Positions 19,549 through 27,601 of a DNA stretch of 64,000 nt are shown here, piece by piece; the first letter of the stretch is position 1, and the number at the start of each line of letters is the position of its first letter. The DNA is from JAFNAG01 sp963824985 (GTDB taxonomy: Bacteria; Acidobacteriota; UBA6911). The position numbers and the translations under genes were made by a program. The stretch is from positions 124,001 to 188,000 of the forward strand of contig CAWGRQ010000026.1 in assembly GCA_963824985.1 (NCBI GenBank). Reading direction: 5' to 3'. The notes below the pieces were generated by a model. That model did no database searches. It worked only from the letters and a program-made list of their open reading frames with translations, and had not been told where the DNA came from.

Positions 19549-19752
19549 CCACACCTCCCCTGATCAGAAAATTCGGCCGGTCTCAAATGCTCCGTGTACG
19601 AGTGTGGCTGACCGGAAGGCCGCACCATTCCCGGACACGTCTGAATAAAACCGCCAGTGAACTGAGATTATAGAAATTTTGTGAATCGTTTGCGAGCACT
19701 TTCAGGAGCTGAAAACGGAGCCGATCCACGTCTTGAGATGTCTCGCAATCTT

Positions 19753-22218
19753 CTATTCGCAGCGGAGCGTTTTTACGGGATCCACGCGCAGGGCTCGCCG
19801 GGCGGGCAGATAGCTGGCCAGCAGGGAGACCGCGGCCAGAATCATCATCGTCGCCGCAAACGAGAGGAGATCGGCGCCCCCCATGCCGAAAAGCAGGCTC
19901 CCGAGCAGTCGGGCCACCGCCAGTGCGCAGGCCAGGCCCAAGACGCCCCCGGCCAGGAGGATCGAGCCGGCCTGCCTGAGGACCAATCTCAGGACGTCCC
20001 CGGGCTGCGCCCCCAAAGCAATCCGGATGCCAAGCTCCTGCGTCCTTTGAGTCACGGAATAGGACATAACGCCGTAGATGCCGATCGCCGCCAGCAGGAG
20101 CGCCAGGAGGCCAAAGATGGCCAGAAGAGCCGCCCCCATGCGCGGCGCCCAGAGAATGACGTCCAGAACCTGACCGATGGTCGTCACCCCAACCAGGGGC
20201 ATGGTTTTATCAAATGCCTGGACCTGGCCGCGCACAATGCTCAGAACCGCCTCCGGGTCGCCGGCGGTCCGGACGTGAAGCGTGCCGTTGGGCGTGTAGT
20301 GTTGGAAAATGGGGAAATACATAAACGACATTGGCTCTTCCCCGAGCGTGCGATATTTGGCGTCGCGCACGACCCCCACCACCTCAATCACCCACGTTTC
20401 GCCGAAGCAGCGGAACCGCCTGCCGAGAGCCTCTTCCCCGGGCCACAGCCGCCGGGCCATGGTCTCGTTGACGATCGCCACCATCGGAGTCCCGTCGCGG
20501 TCGCGGTCGGTAAAGGCGCGGCCGCGCAACACCGGCAGATTGATCGCTTCGAAATAGCCGGGGCTGATCCGCAGCAGCGCCGTCAGACGCCCATTCCGCG
20601 CATCGGTAACGTCCTGGCCTTCGACGAAAACCGTCCTCATGATATCGCCGCCAAACAGGGGGGCCGAGGCGATCGCCGCCGCCTTGACTTGAGGGATGGA
20701 CTCCACCTGCGCGGTCACCTGCTCATAAAAGGCTCGCCCTCGCGCTTCCTCATACCCCTGCCCGGCCAGGTTGAACGACATCATGAGCAGGTTTCGATTT
20801 TCAAAGCCGAGATTGATTTTCTGGGCATTCTGGAGGCTTCGCAGGAAGAGGCCGGCGGCCACCAGGGCGACGAGGGACAGCGCCACCTGGATCATCACCA
20901 GGACGTTCCGCAGGTTGAGCGAGCGGCCGCCCCGCACGGGGCGGCCCGTCCTCTCTTTCAGGGCCCACATGAGGTCGATCCGGGACGTCTGCAGAGCCGG
21001 AGCCAGTCCGAACAGCAGGCCGGTACAGAGCGTCAGCGCGAGGGTAAAGAAAAGCACACGGCCGTCCAGCGTAACCTCCAGGGCGTTGGCATCAAGAAAC
21101 GGGGGCCGCATCAGCCAGAGCAGGTCACGGCCCCAGCTCGCGAGCAGCAATCCCAGAAGGCCGGCAATAACCGCCATGAGGAAGCTCTCCGTCAGCAGCT
21201 GACGCACCAGGCGCATCCGGCCCGCGCCCAATGAAATGCGCAGGGCGATTTCCCGCTGCCTGATTGCCGCCCGTGCCAGCAACAGATTGGCCACGTTGGC
21301 GCAGGCGATCAGCAGGACGAGTCCCACCACTCCCATCATCATGCCGCCGGCGAGCAGGGCCTGGCCGCGGATGGCGGGATCAATCAAGGTTTCGAGCATG
21401 GGGACGAGCGTGACGCTGCGCGCCTGATTGTCCTTGGGGTACGACATTTCGAGCTGGCTGGCGATCGTCTTAAGCTTTACACGCGCCTGTTCCAGACCGA
21501 CACCCGGCTTCAGCCGCCCGAAAACATTGAACATCAGGGCGCGCCGATTATGAAACTGCTGCAGCGCAAAATCGGCCAGGACCTGCTCATGCATCCCCAT
21601 CGGCACATACAGATCAGGTCCGCCCAGCGCAAAGGTGCCGCGAAAACCCTCCGGCGCGATACCGATCACGGTAAAATTCCGGCGGTTGAGGACTATTTCC
21701 CCTCCGATCAGCGTCCTGTCCGCTCCGAAGCGACGCTTCCACAATTGATTGCTCAACACCACCACCGGATACTTGCCTTCGACCGCATCCTCCTCCGGCA
21801 GGAACGTGCGACCGATGGCGGCCTTAACCCCCAGAACATCGAAATAGTTCCCCGTAACCAGCACCCCGAAAACCTGCTCCGGTTCCCCGCCGCTGCTGAG
21901 ATTCAGCGCGGCGAAACTCTGCGCCGCCAGCCCCGTAAAAACCTGGTTCCGATCCCGGTAATCTTCATAGTTCGGATAGGACAGCTGCAAAAATTCCATG
22001 AACTGGCCGGTGTTCCTGGCATCAGCCGTGAACACGGACACCAGCTCTTCGGGTCTTTGCGCGGGGAGAGTGTGGAGAAAGACCGCATTGAACACGGAAA
22101 AGATCGTGGTGTTGGCGCTGATCCCCAGGGCAAGAGAAATAATGGCTACGATTGAGAGCAGCGGGTTCTTGTACAGCAACCGCGCCCCAAATCTCAGGTC
22201 CTGGAGCAGGCTTTCCAT
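19753..22218 (-). CDS. ADOP-type ABC transporter permease (MacB/FtsX-like), second copy
   Basis: An 821-residue inner-membrane permease with two MacB_PCD + FtsX modules, built like the 2807-5260 gene but clearly diverged from it. The N-terminus is MESLLQDLRFGARLLYKNP. The first FtsX motif is 'REIALRISLGAGRMRLVRQL'; the second is 'QELGIRIALGAQPGDVLRLVLRQ'. The ending 'LPARRALRVDPVKTLRCE' is the classic family C-terminus. There is no ATPase gene next to it, as is common for acidobacterial ADOP permeases. It is probably an exporter component; substrate unknown. Confidence 0.92.
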   Translation of the reverse strand: MESLLQDLRFGARLLYKNPLLSIVAIISLALGISANTTIFSVFNAVFLHTLPAQRPEELVSVFTADARNTGQFMEFLQLSYPNYEDYRDRNQVFTGLAAQSFAALNLSSGGEPEQVFGVLVTGNYFDVLGVKAAIGRTFLPEEDAVEGKYPVVVLSNQLWKRRFGADRTLIGGEIVLNRRNFTVIGIAPEGFRGTFALGGPDLYVPMGMHEQVLADFALQQFHNRRALMFNVFGRLKPGVGLEQARVKLKTIASQLEMSYPKDNQARSVTLVPMLETLIDPAIRGQALLAGGMMMGVVGLVLLIACANVANLLLARAAIRQREIALRISLGAGRMRLVRQLLTESFLMAVIAGLLGLLLASWGRDLLWLMRPPFLDANALEVTLDGRVLFFTLALTLCTGLLFGLAPALQTSRIDLMWALKERTGRPVRGGRSLNLRNVLVMIQVALSLVALVAAGLFLRSLQNAQKINLGFENRNLLMMSFNLAGQGYEEARGRAFYEQVTAQVESIPQVKAAAIASAPLFGGDIMRTVFVEGQDVTDARNGRLTALLRISPGYFEAINLPVLRGRAFTDRDRDGTPMVAIVNETMARRLWPGEEALGRRFRCFGETWVIEVVGVVRDAKYRTLGEEPMSFMYFPIFQHYTPNGTLHVRTAGDPEAVLSIVRGQVQAFDKTMPLVGVTTIGQVLDVILWAPRMGAALLAIFGLLALLLAAIGIYGVMSYSVTQRTQELGIRIALGAQPGDVLRLVLRQAGSILLAGGVLGLACALAVARLLGSLLFGMGGADLLSFAATMMILAAVSLLASYLPARRALRVDPVKTLRCE

Positions 22219-22437
22219 GCCATCGCCTTTCCATCAAGGTTCGGGTAGTTAATCCAGGATCACCTGGCTGCTAAGTCCATACGAGCAGACATGACCGGCG
22301 GTTCCCTCTTTCACGCGCGGCACGGGGTTGTCTATGAGTGGTGGAGGCGAATATTCGACGCGGCGCAGGTGAGTGAGGATCGGCCGGCTCGCGCCGAGGG
22401 GTACCCGGCCGGTCCCGGGTCCCTGAGAGAAAGCTTC

Positions 22438-22626
22438 TCAAGGCAATATTTCGCCCTGTTGGATCCAGTGATAAAGAACATAAAACCAGCTGAAAAAGGC
22501 ATGTATGAAAGCCCACAGAAGGCTGTGATTGACCTTCCAGCTCAGCAGGGCGGCCAGTATGGCTCCGATGCTGCCGAAAATGCCGCCGCCGAAACAACCG
22601 CATCCGACCCTTTTTCTATCAACCAT
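22438..22626 (-). CDS. Small two-helix membrane protein
   Basis: A 62-residue protein. After MVDRKRVGCGCF it has a Gly-rich first membrane helix (about 13-30, 'GGGIFGSIGAILAALLSW') and a second helix (about 37-54, 'LLWAFIHAFFSWFYVLY'). GGGGAGA lies upstream of the ATG at a suitable distance. Similar very short proteins with 'SW(K/T)VNHS..WA..H...W.YV.Y' occur in many bacteria without a known role. The small size, start site and membrane pattern support a real gene. Confidence 0.7.
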   Translation of the reverse strand: MVDRKRVGCGCFGGGIFGSIGAILAALLSWKVNHSLLWAFIHAFFSWFYVLYHWIQQGEILP

Positions 22627-22779
22627 GACATTGTCTCCCCGGCAGAAAGGGCGCGGTCTCCCTCAGGCGGGAGGCCGCTCAGCCGTAACAATTGCCCCGA
22701 TTGTATCCGGCTGCCCTGCGCAACGGAAGCGATATCCGGGCCGGTTGCCGGATTTTGAGCCATCGCCGGCAGGATGGAA

Positions 22780-24189
22780 TCAAAGGCCACGCCTGCTCAG
22801 TTCCTGCCGCGCCAGTTCCCTGACGGGCGCGCCATCGGCGGCGATTTCAGGCACGCCGCCGGGTGCGGACTGGAGCCGCGCGTCTGGCAACGCCGCGATG
22901 CGCTGCAAGTCCTCAACGGTCATTTCCGGGGCGGATCGTTTCAGGATAACCATCAAAGCCGCGACCGAGGTTCGGACTACTTCGACCGGATCCGGATACT
23001 CGTGGGGGATGGTGAGGTTGTGTTCGATGACCGCGGCGAGCGGTCCCGCGGCGAGCGGGTCACCGATGTCACCCAGGGCTCGGCAAGCCCGGAGCTGGAC
23101 CGCGGCATCGTGATGCGCCAGCAGGACGGCCAGGCTATCGACGGCCGCGGGTCCGAGTTGCCCGAGTGCCGCCGCAGCCGCGTCCTGAACGGCCGCGTCA
23201 CGATCCTTGACGGCTTGCAGCAGCGGCTCCAGGGAAGCCGGGGAGTGCAACTCACCGAGAGCCTGGGCGGCCTGGCGGCGTCGCGAGGCATCCCTGGAAG
23301 CGAGCGCCTGGACCAGCGCGCCCGCCGCGGTCTCCCCCAGTTGGAGCGCGGCCTGGAAATCACCCTTCAGGATGGCCGCCAGCGCCCGCTCCTCCGCATT
23401 GGCAGGCGCCAGATCGAGCGATTTCAAAGCACCGGCGGCAGCCTCCTGCACCCGCCTCCGGCCCCCATCGATGGCGACACGCAAGCCCAGTGCGCCTCGC
23501 AGGCCGCCGATTTGCCCCAGCGAGGTCACGGCCGCAAGCTGGAACGTTTCGCTCGGGTCCTCCAGAACCGCGGTCAATGCCCCGGCTGCCGCCTCGTTGC
23601 CGATCATTCCGAGGGCCACGACCGCGGCCCGCCGGGTTTCCTGATCGCGGCTGCCCACCGATTTGATCAGCGGGTTCAGGGCGCGCACATCGCCGATGGC
23701 GCCGAGAGCGAGCGCGGCGGCCTTGCGCACTTCCGAGCGCTGGTCGTCCAGCTTCTGGATCAAGGGGGCCGCAGCCTCGGGATCGCGCATCAGGCCCAGG
23801 GCATGGGCGGCCCAGCGGCGCGTTTCGTGATCTTCCGCGCTGAGCAGCCGCGAAAGCAGGGGTGGAGCGGCGGTTCCCAAGGCTCCGAGCGCCGCCGCCA
23901 GGGCTTCAAACTCGGCGCTCCTGGAGGCCGGATCGCGGCCTTTCCCGCGCCCTTTGGGTTGTTGCGACATGCGGGCCAGGGCCGCGGCCAGAGCCTCCGC
24001 GGCTGCGGGATGGCGCATTGCGGCCAGGGCTTTGATTACGGCCAGGCGAACCGGGGCGCTGTCATCCGACAACGCCCGAATCAAGGCCGGCACGGCCTTC
24101 CGGTTTCCGGATGCCGCGAGGCGCGCGGCGGCTTCCACCCGCGTCCCTTCTTTCGAGGATGTGAGCTGTTTCAGTGTCCACCAGAGCAT
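22780..24189 (-). CDS. HEAT-repeat protein
   Basis: A 469-residue protein made almost entirely of HEAT/PBS-lyase-like repeats of about 30 residues. Each has a pattern such as 'AVPALIRALSDDSAPVRLAVIKALAAM'. The start at 24189 follows GAGGG and begins MLWWTLKQLTSSKEGTRVEAA. No catalytic residue or cofactor site is visible and no signal peptide was seen. Such solenoids act as scaffolds for protein-protein contacts. It is transcribed opposite to the aminotransferase gene, with a 24266-24535 element between them. The partner is unknown. Confidence 0.85.
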   Translation of the reverse strand: MLWWTLKQLTSSKEGTRVEAAARLAASGNRKAVPALIRALSDDSAPVRLAVIKALAAMRHPAAAEALAAALARMSQQPKGRGKGRDPASRSAEFEALAAALGALGTAAPPLLSRLLSAEDHETRRWAAHALGLMRDPEAAAPLIQKLDDQRSEVRKAAALALGAIGDVRALNPLIKSVGSRDQETRRAAVVALGMIGNEAAAGALTAVLEDPSETFQLAAVTSLGQIGGLRGALGLRVAIDGGRRRVQEAAAGALKSLDLAPANAEERALAAILKGDFQAALQLGETAAGALVQALASRDASRRRQAAQALGELHSPASLEPLLQAVKDRDAAVQDAAAAALGQLGPAAVDSLAVLLAHHDAAVQLRACRALGDIGDPLAAGPLAAVIEHNLTIPHEYPDPVEVVRTSVAALMVILKRSAPEMTVEDLQRIAALPDARLQSAPGGVPEIAADGAPVRELARQELSRRGL

Positions 24190-24265
24190 ATCGATCCCTC
24201 GAGCAGTGATTCCCGGGCGGACCACAGGCCCGGAAGCGTGACGCCGCCATTATAGACCCTCATTC

Positions 24266-24535
24266 CTTAGGGCTCGCGCAAAAACAGCTTCACATTCTGC
24301 TGCCGTCTCTCCAGCTTGCAGACAGGGCGCAGAAGCAGCATAGGAATACAGCAAGATGGAGAGCCGGCAACCCTGCGGGGCGCGGCGGCGGACGGGCATC
24401 TGCGGCGTTGCCGCTCCTCGACGATGTCACCACATCGCCTGCGTCGCGGCGCCTTGCATCTGCCCGTCCCAGGAGCACCGCAGGTGCAACGGTGCTCGCG
24501 CCAGAATGCGAATTTATTTCTGCGCGAACCCTTAG
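24266..24535. mobile_element. Inverted-repeat-bounded element, about 270 bases
   Basis: The left arm (24266-24299) starts CTTAGGGCTCGCGCAAAAAC and ends CACATTCTG. The right arm (24502-24535), read in reverse, starts CTAAGGGTTCGCGCAGAAAT and ends GCATTCTG. The 34-base arms agree at most positions. An inner stretch (about 24408-24465) has a further imperfect inverse outside the element at about 24575-24650 (both contain GCTCCTC, ACATCGCCT and GTCG in order). No gene is visible in the 24190-24912 gap, which this element dominates. Confidence 0.5.
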
Positions 24536-24912
24536 TACTCGTGTTTGTAATTACGGTAACGTTTGCGATGAGCGCGGCGGCTCTGGATGCGCGAAGCGAC
24601 GACGAAGGCGATGTGAGTGCATCGTTGAGGAGGAGCGACAAAGCAGACCGGGCCGGCCCGCATTCCTCAGCAGACTTCTTGGCGAGATCGTTGCCTGACC
24701 GCCGCGCTTCGATCTCGGGTATAATGGGCCGGCGGCGATTCCGGTTTTAGGATTGAGCATGAAAAGCAAGCGGCGGTTCGGGCACACGGCTCGCCCGGAA
24801 TGCGTCTCCGGCTTCCGAAACGGAGGCACATAGAATATTGCATGGATCCGAAGCATGGAAGAATCGGCGGCAACGCTCTCAGCCCCACGTCTGATTGTAC
24901 GAGGATAAAAAA

Positions 24913-26106
24913 ATGGCCGAACACATTCTTGACCGTGTGACGCTTGGACCGCTCGTGGTCGTGCGCGACAAGATGATGGCGCTGCAGGCCGCCGGCCAGC
25001 CGGTATTCCGGCTGGAAGCCGGCGACACATCCTTCGACACTCCGCCGCACGTGCGCAAGGCGATCCATGACGCACTGGAATCGGGCAAGACCCACTACCC
25101 GCCGCTGTCGGGCCTGCCCGCCCTGCGCGAGGCGATTTGGAAGAAGGTGCGGCAGCAAAACCAACTGCAGATTCGCGATGCGAATCGCATCATCGTCACG
25201 GTGGGCGGGATGCAGGGCCTGTATCTGACGTTCGCTTCCATGCTCGAGCCCGGCGATGAAGTCATCCTGCCCGATCCGGAGTGGGGCGAAACCCCCGAGT
25301 CGATCCTGCGATCGGGCGGGGTCGGAGTGCGCGTGGTCCTGCGTCCCGACAAGGGCTTTCTGTATGACCCCGCCGCCATCCGGGACGCAATCACACCACG
25401 CACCAAGGCTATTTATGTCAATTCCCCCCAAAATCCCGTCGGCGTCATGCTGTCGGAGGAGCATCTGCGCGCGATTGCGGATCTCGCCATCAGCCGGAAT
25501 CTGCTCGTCGTGAGCGATGAATCATACGAGGATGTGACCTTCGACGGATGCCGGCACATAAGCATCGGATCTTTCCCCGGGATGGAAGACCGGACCATCA
25601 GCGTGTTTTCCCTTTCGAAGACCTACGCCATGACCGGGCTCCGCCTGGGTTACCTGGCCACGAATGACAATGTCCTGCTTGGCCGGATGCGCAAACTGCT
25701 GCGATTGACGACCGGGGGCGTGCCGTCGATCATCCAGTGGGGCGGCCTGGCAGCGATATCGGGGCCACCGGATGCGACGCGGCAGATGACCGCGGAACTG
25801 GAGCGGCGCCGGGATATCCTGCTCTCAGGGCTTCAGTCCATTCCGGCTTTCCGGGTTTTCAAGCCCCAGGGCGCCTTCTACGTCTGGGCCAGGATCACAG
25901 ATGCGTGGCCCGGCTACCAGGGCAAGCGCGACTCCTGGGCAATGACAAACTACCTGATCGACACCGCTGGGATTGGGACGAGCCCCGGCACGGCATTCGG
26001 CCCCTCAGGGGAGGGATACATTCGCTTCGCTTTCACCGGCGAGCCGCGAATGCTGCAAGGATCTATCGCGGAAATGCAGAACCGGCTCGCTCATCCGTCA
26101 GCCTGA
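24913..26106 (+). CDS. PLP-dependent class I/II aminotransferase
   Basis: Cytosolic fold-type I aminotransferase of 397 residues. The ATG at 24913 follows GAGGAT by 6 bases; a TTG at 24895 is also in frame but precedes that site. The PLP lysine is Lys236, in 'SLSKTYAMTGLRLGY'. Upstream are 'NSPQNPVG' and 'VSDESYEDVTFDG', the cofactor-contacting Asn and Asp/Tyr blocks. The C-terminal 'GYIRFAFTGEPRM' supplies the substrate-carboxylate Arg. Family members act on aspartate, aromatic or branched amino acids; the sequence does not settle which. Its closeness to a HgdC-type activator allows, but does not prove, an amino acid to 2-hydroxyacyl-CoA route. Confidence 0.9.
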   Translation: MAEHILDRVTLGPLVVVRDKMMALQAAGQPVFRLEAGDTSFDTPPHVRKAIHDALESGKTHYPPLSGLPALREAIWKKVRQQNQLQIRDANRIIVTVGGMQGLYLTFASMLEPGDEVILPDPEWGETPESILRSGGVGVRVVLRPDKGFLYDPAAIRDAITPRTKAIYVNSPQNPVGVMLSEEHLRAIADLAISRNLLVVSDESYEDVTFDGCRHISIGSFPGMEDRTISVFSLSKTYAMTGLRLGYLATNDNVLLGRMRKLLRLTTGGVPSIIQWGGLAAISGPPDATRQMTAELERRRDILLSGLQSIPAFRVFKPQGAFYVWARITDAWPGYQGKRDSWAMTNYLIDTAGIGTSPGTAFGPSGEGYIRFAFTGEPRMLQGSIAEMQNRLAHPSA

Positions 26107-26152
26107 TGCTGCACCCGGGTTTTCAGAGCGAATTGGGATAAAAAGAAAAAAC

Positions 26153-26264
26153 GCCGCGGATTCCACAGATTCAAAAAGCCTGGCGGATGCTACGCTTGGA
26201 CTGGAGCGACCTGCCCCGGTACGGGATCGAGAGTTTTCCAGCAAATCCGTGAAATCGGTGGCGC
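26153..26264. repeat. Dispersed palindromic repeat, copy 6
   Basis: Left end GCCGCGGATTCCACAGATTC; right end CAAATCCGTGAAATCGGTGG. The interior has diverged from copies 2 and 5. It lies between the aminotransferase and the activator genes. Confidence 0.65.
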
Positions 26265-26363
26265 CTTTGTTTTGATTTTTCATGGAGTGATGCTCACTTC
26301 CAATTGCACCCGGGAAATTGGGGGTTGTGGCGGGTGCCGTCACAATCCTATACTCTGCAAATC

Positions 26364-27212
26364 ATGAAGGGGATGGAACAAGCCGCCGCCACCTATTGCG
26401 GGATTGACGTGGGAGCGTCCACGACCAAGACAGCGTTGCTCGATGGCAATCGTAAGATTCTTGCCCATGCCACGCGCAAATCGGGCATCGATTTTGCCGG
26501 AGTCGCCCGGAAGTGCCTCGATGAGGTGGTCCGCTCCGCAGGAGTGAATCCGTCGAGCATCGCAAGGGTCATCGCAACCGGCATCGGCAGGCACAATGTC
26601 GAGTTTGCCCATGCCGCTCGGACGGAAATCGGCTGCCAGGAGCGGGCCGGTTCTCATTTTTTCCCGGGACCCATCACGATCATCGACATCGGATGCCAGG
26701 ACAACAAGATCATCCGGCTCAATGAGCGCGGCGAGAGGAATTATTTTCGCGTAAACCGCAAGTGCGCGGCCGGTACCGGCGCTTTCCTGGAAGAGATCGC
26801 CGGCAAGATGGATATTCCGCTCTCAGAGCTCGACGGCCTGGCCCATCAAGCCGAGGGGGAAGTCTCTCTCGGCAGTTACTGCACGGTGTTCACTCAGACC
26901 GAAATCCTGGCCAAGATTCGAATGGGGGCCCGCATCGAGGACATCGTCAAGGGTGTTTTTCGTTCCGTCCTCAAGCGCATTTTCGAGATGGACCGCCTGG
27001 AAGGCGAGATCGTGGCCACGGGCGGTGTCGTGGCGCACAACCCTATCGTTGTGGAGATGCTGGAAGAGCAGTTGGGACGAGCCGTCAAAGTGCCCCCGCT
27101 TCCGCAGATCACGTGCGCCATCGGAGCCGCCCTCATCGCGCTGCAGGAACAATCCTCCGCCGGTCCAGCACCAGGCTCAGCGCAAAACCCGCCAGGCTGG
27201 CCAGCCACGTAA
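26364..27212 (+). CDS. BadF/BadG/HgdC-type ATPase, 2-hydroxyacyl-CoA dehydratase activator
   Basis: A 282-residue member of the acetate-kinase-fold ATPases that couple ATP hydrolysis to injection of a low-potential electron into a dehydratase or a class I benzoyl-CoA reductase. The nucleotide loop is 'CGIDVGASTTKTALL' at about 11-25. The two conserved cysteines that hold the intersubunit [4Fe-4S] cluster are Cys134 (KCAAGTG) and Cys173 (SYCTVF); their spacing of 39 equals that of HgdC. The usual 'DIGGQD' reads 'DIGCQD', an extra cysteine. It is a single-subunit type, not a BcrA/BcrD pair. A BcrB/HgdB-like gene lies 2.5 kb away on the other strand. The C-terminal 20 residues overlap a symporter remnant read antisense and may not be original. 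Confidence 0.88.
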   Translation: MKGMEQAAATYCGIDVGASTTKTALLDGNRKILAHATRKSGIDFAGVARKCLDEVVRSAGVNPSSIARVIATGIGRHNVEFAHAARTEIGCQERAGSHFFPGPITIIDIGCQDNKIIRLNERGERNYFRVNRKCAAGTGAFLEEIAGKMDIPLSELDGLAHQAEGEVSLGSYCTVFTQTEILAKIRMGARIEDIVKGVFRSVLKRIFEMDRLEGEIVATGGVVAHNPIVVEMLEEQLGRAVKVPPLPQITCAIGAALIALQEQSSAGPAPGSAQNPPGWPAT

Positions 27213-27568
27213 AGTAGATCGGGTCAGGTGCCGTAGTGCCGCTCGAACAGCTGGGGAAGCGTGCATATCTCCAACCGGCGATAGCGCGTCGCAGCGACCA
27301 AACCCATGAGGAGAGCGCCTGCAGCCCATGCAGCGTTGTACCATCCCGCCGACAGACCTGACTGGTACGCCTGCTCGGCCGTCCCCACGGTAGAGGCGCC
27401 GCCCACCGCAAGACCCGCGAGCATGGTGGCCGCCACTCCGGCCGGAAGCTGCCTGCCGGCGAGCAGGTAGGCGATCATACCGCCGCGGCTCCAATGGCGC
27501 GTGAGCCAGGTCGCGACCTAGAGAATAGCGATGTATGCAAAAACGATGATCAGCGGAACAATGCGCAT
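27133..27568 (-). pseudogene. Sodium:solute symporter remnant
   Basis: From the ATG at 27568 the minus strand reads MRIVPLIIVFAYIAIL, then an in-frame TAG. It continues 'VATWLTRHWSRGGMIAYLLAGRQLP' and 'GVAATMLAGLAVGGASTVGTAEQAY', a typical SSS-family N-terminus with the conserved 'GG.ST.G.A..AY..G' block. The frame ends after 'LPQLFERHYGT'. About 20 codons of a likely last helix follow in another frame ('DPIYFTWLASLAGFALSLV'). The middle of the transporter, several hundred codons, is missing. It is a dead gene with a nonsense codon and an internal deletion, overlapping the end of the activator gene. Confidence 0.7.
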
Positions 27569-27601
27569 GGGTTCCCTGGCGGCTCCTTCTGAGTCGCGTG
27601 C

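Noticed and set aside
19681..21234. Plus-strand open frame of 517 codons
   Set aside because: Antisense to the second ADOP permease, with a composition dominated by Arg, Gln, His and Pro and no domain.
22774..24255. Plus-strand open frame of 493 codons
   Set aside because: Antisense to the HEAT-repeat gene; its apparent periodicity comes from the repeats on the other strand.
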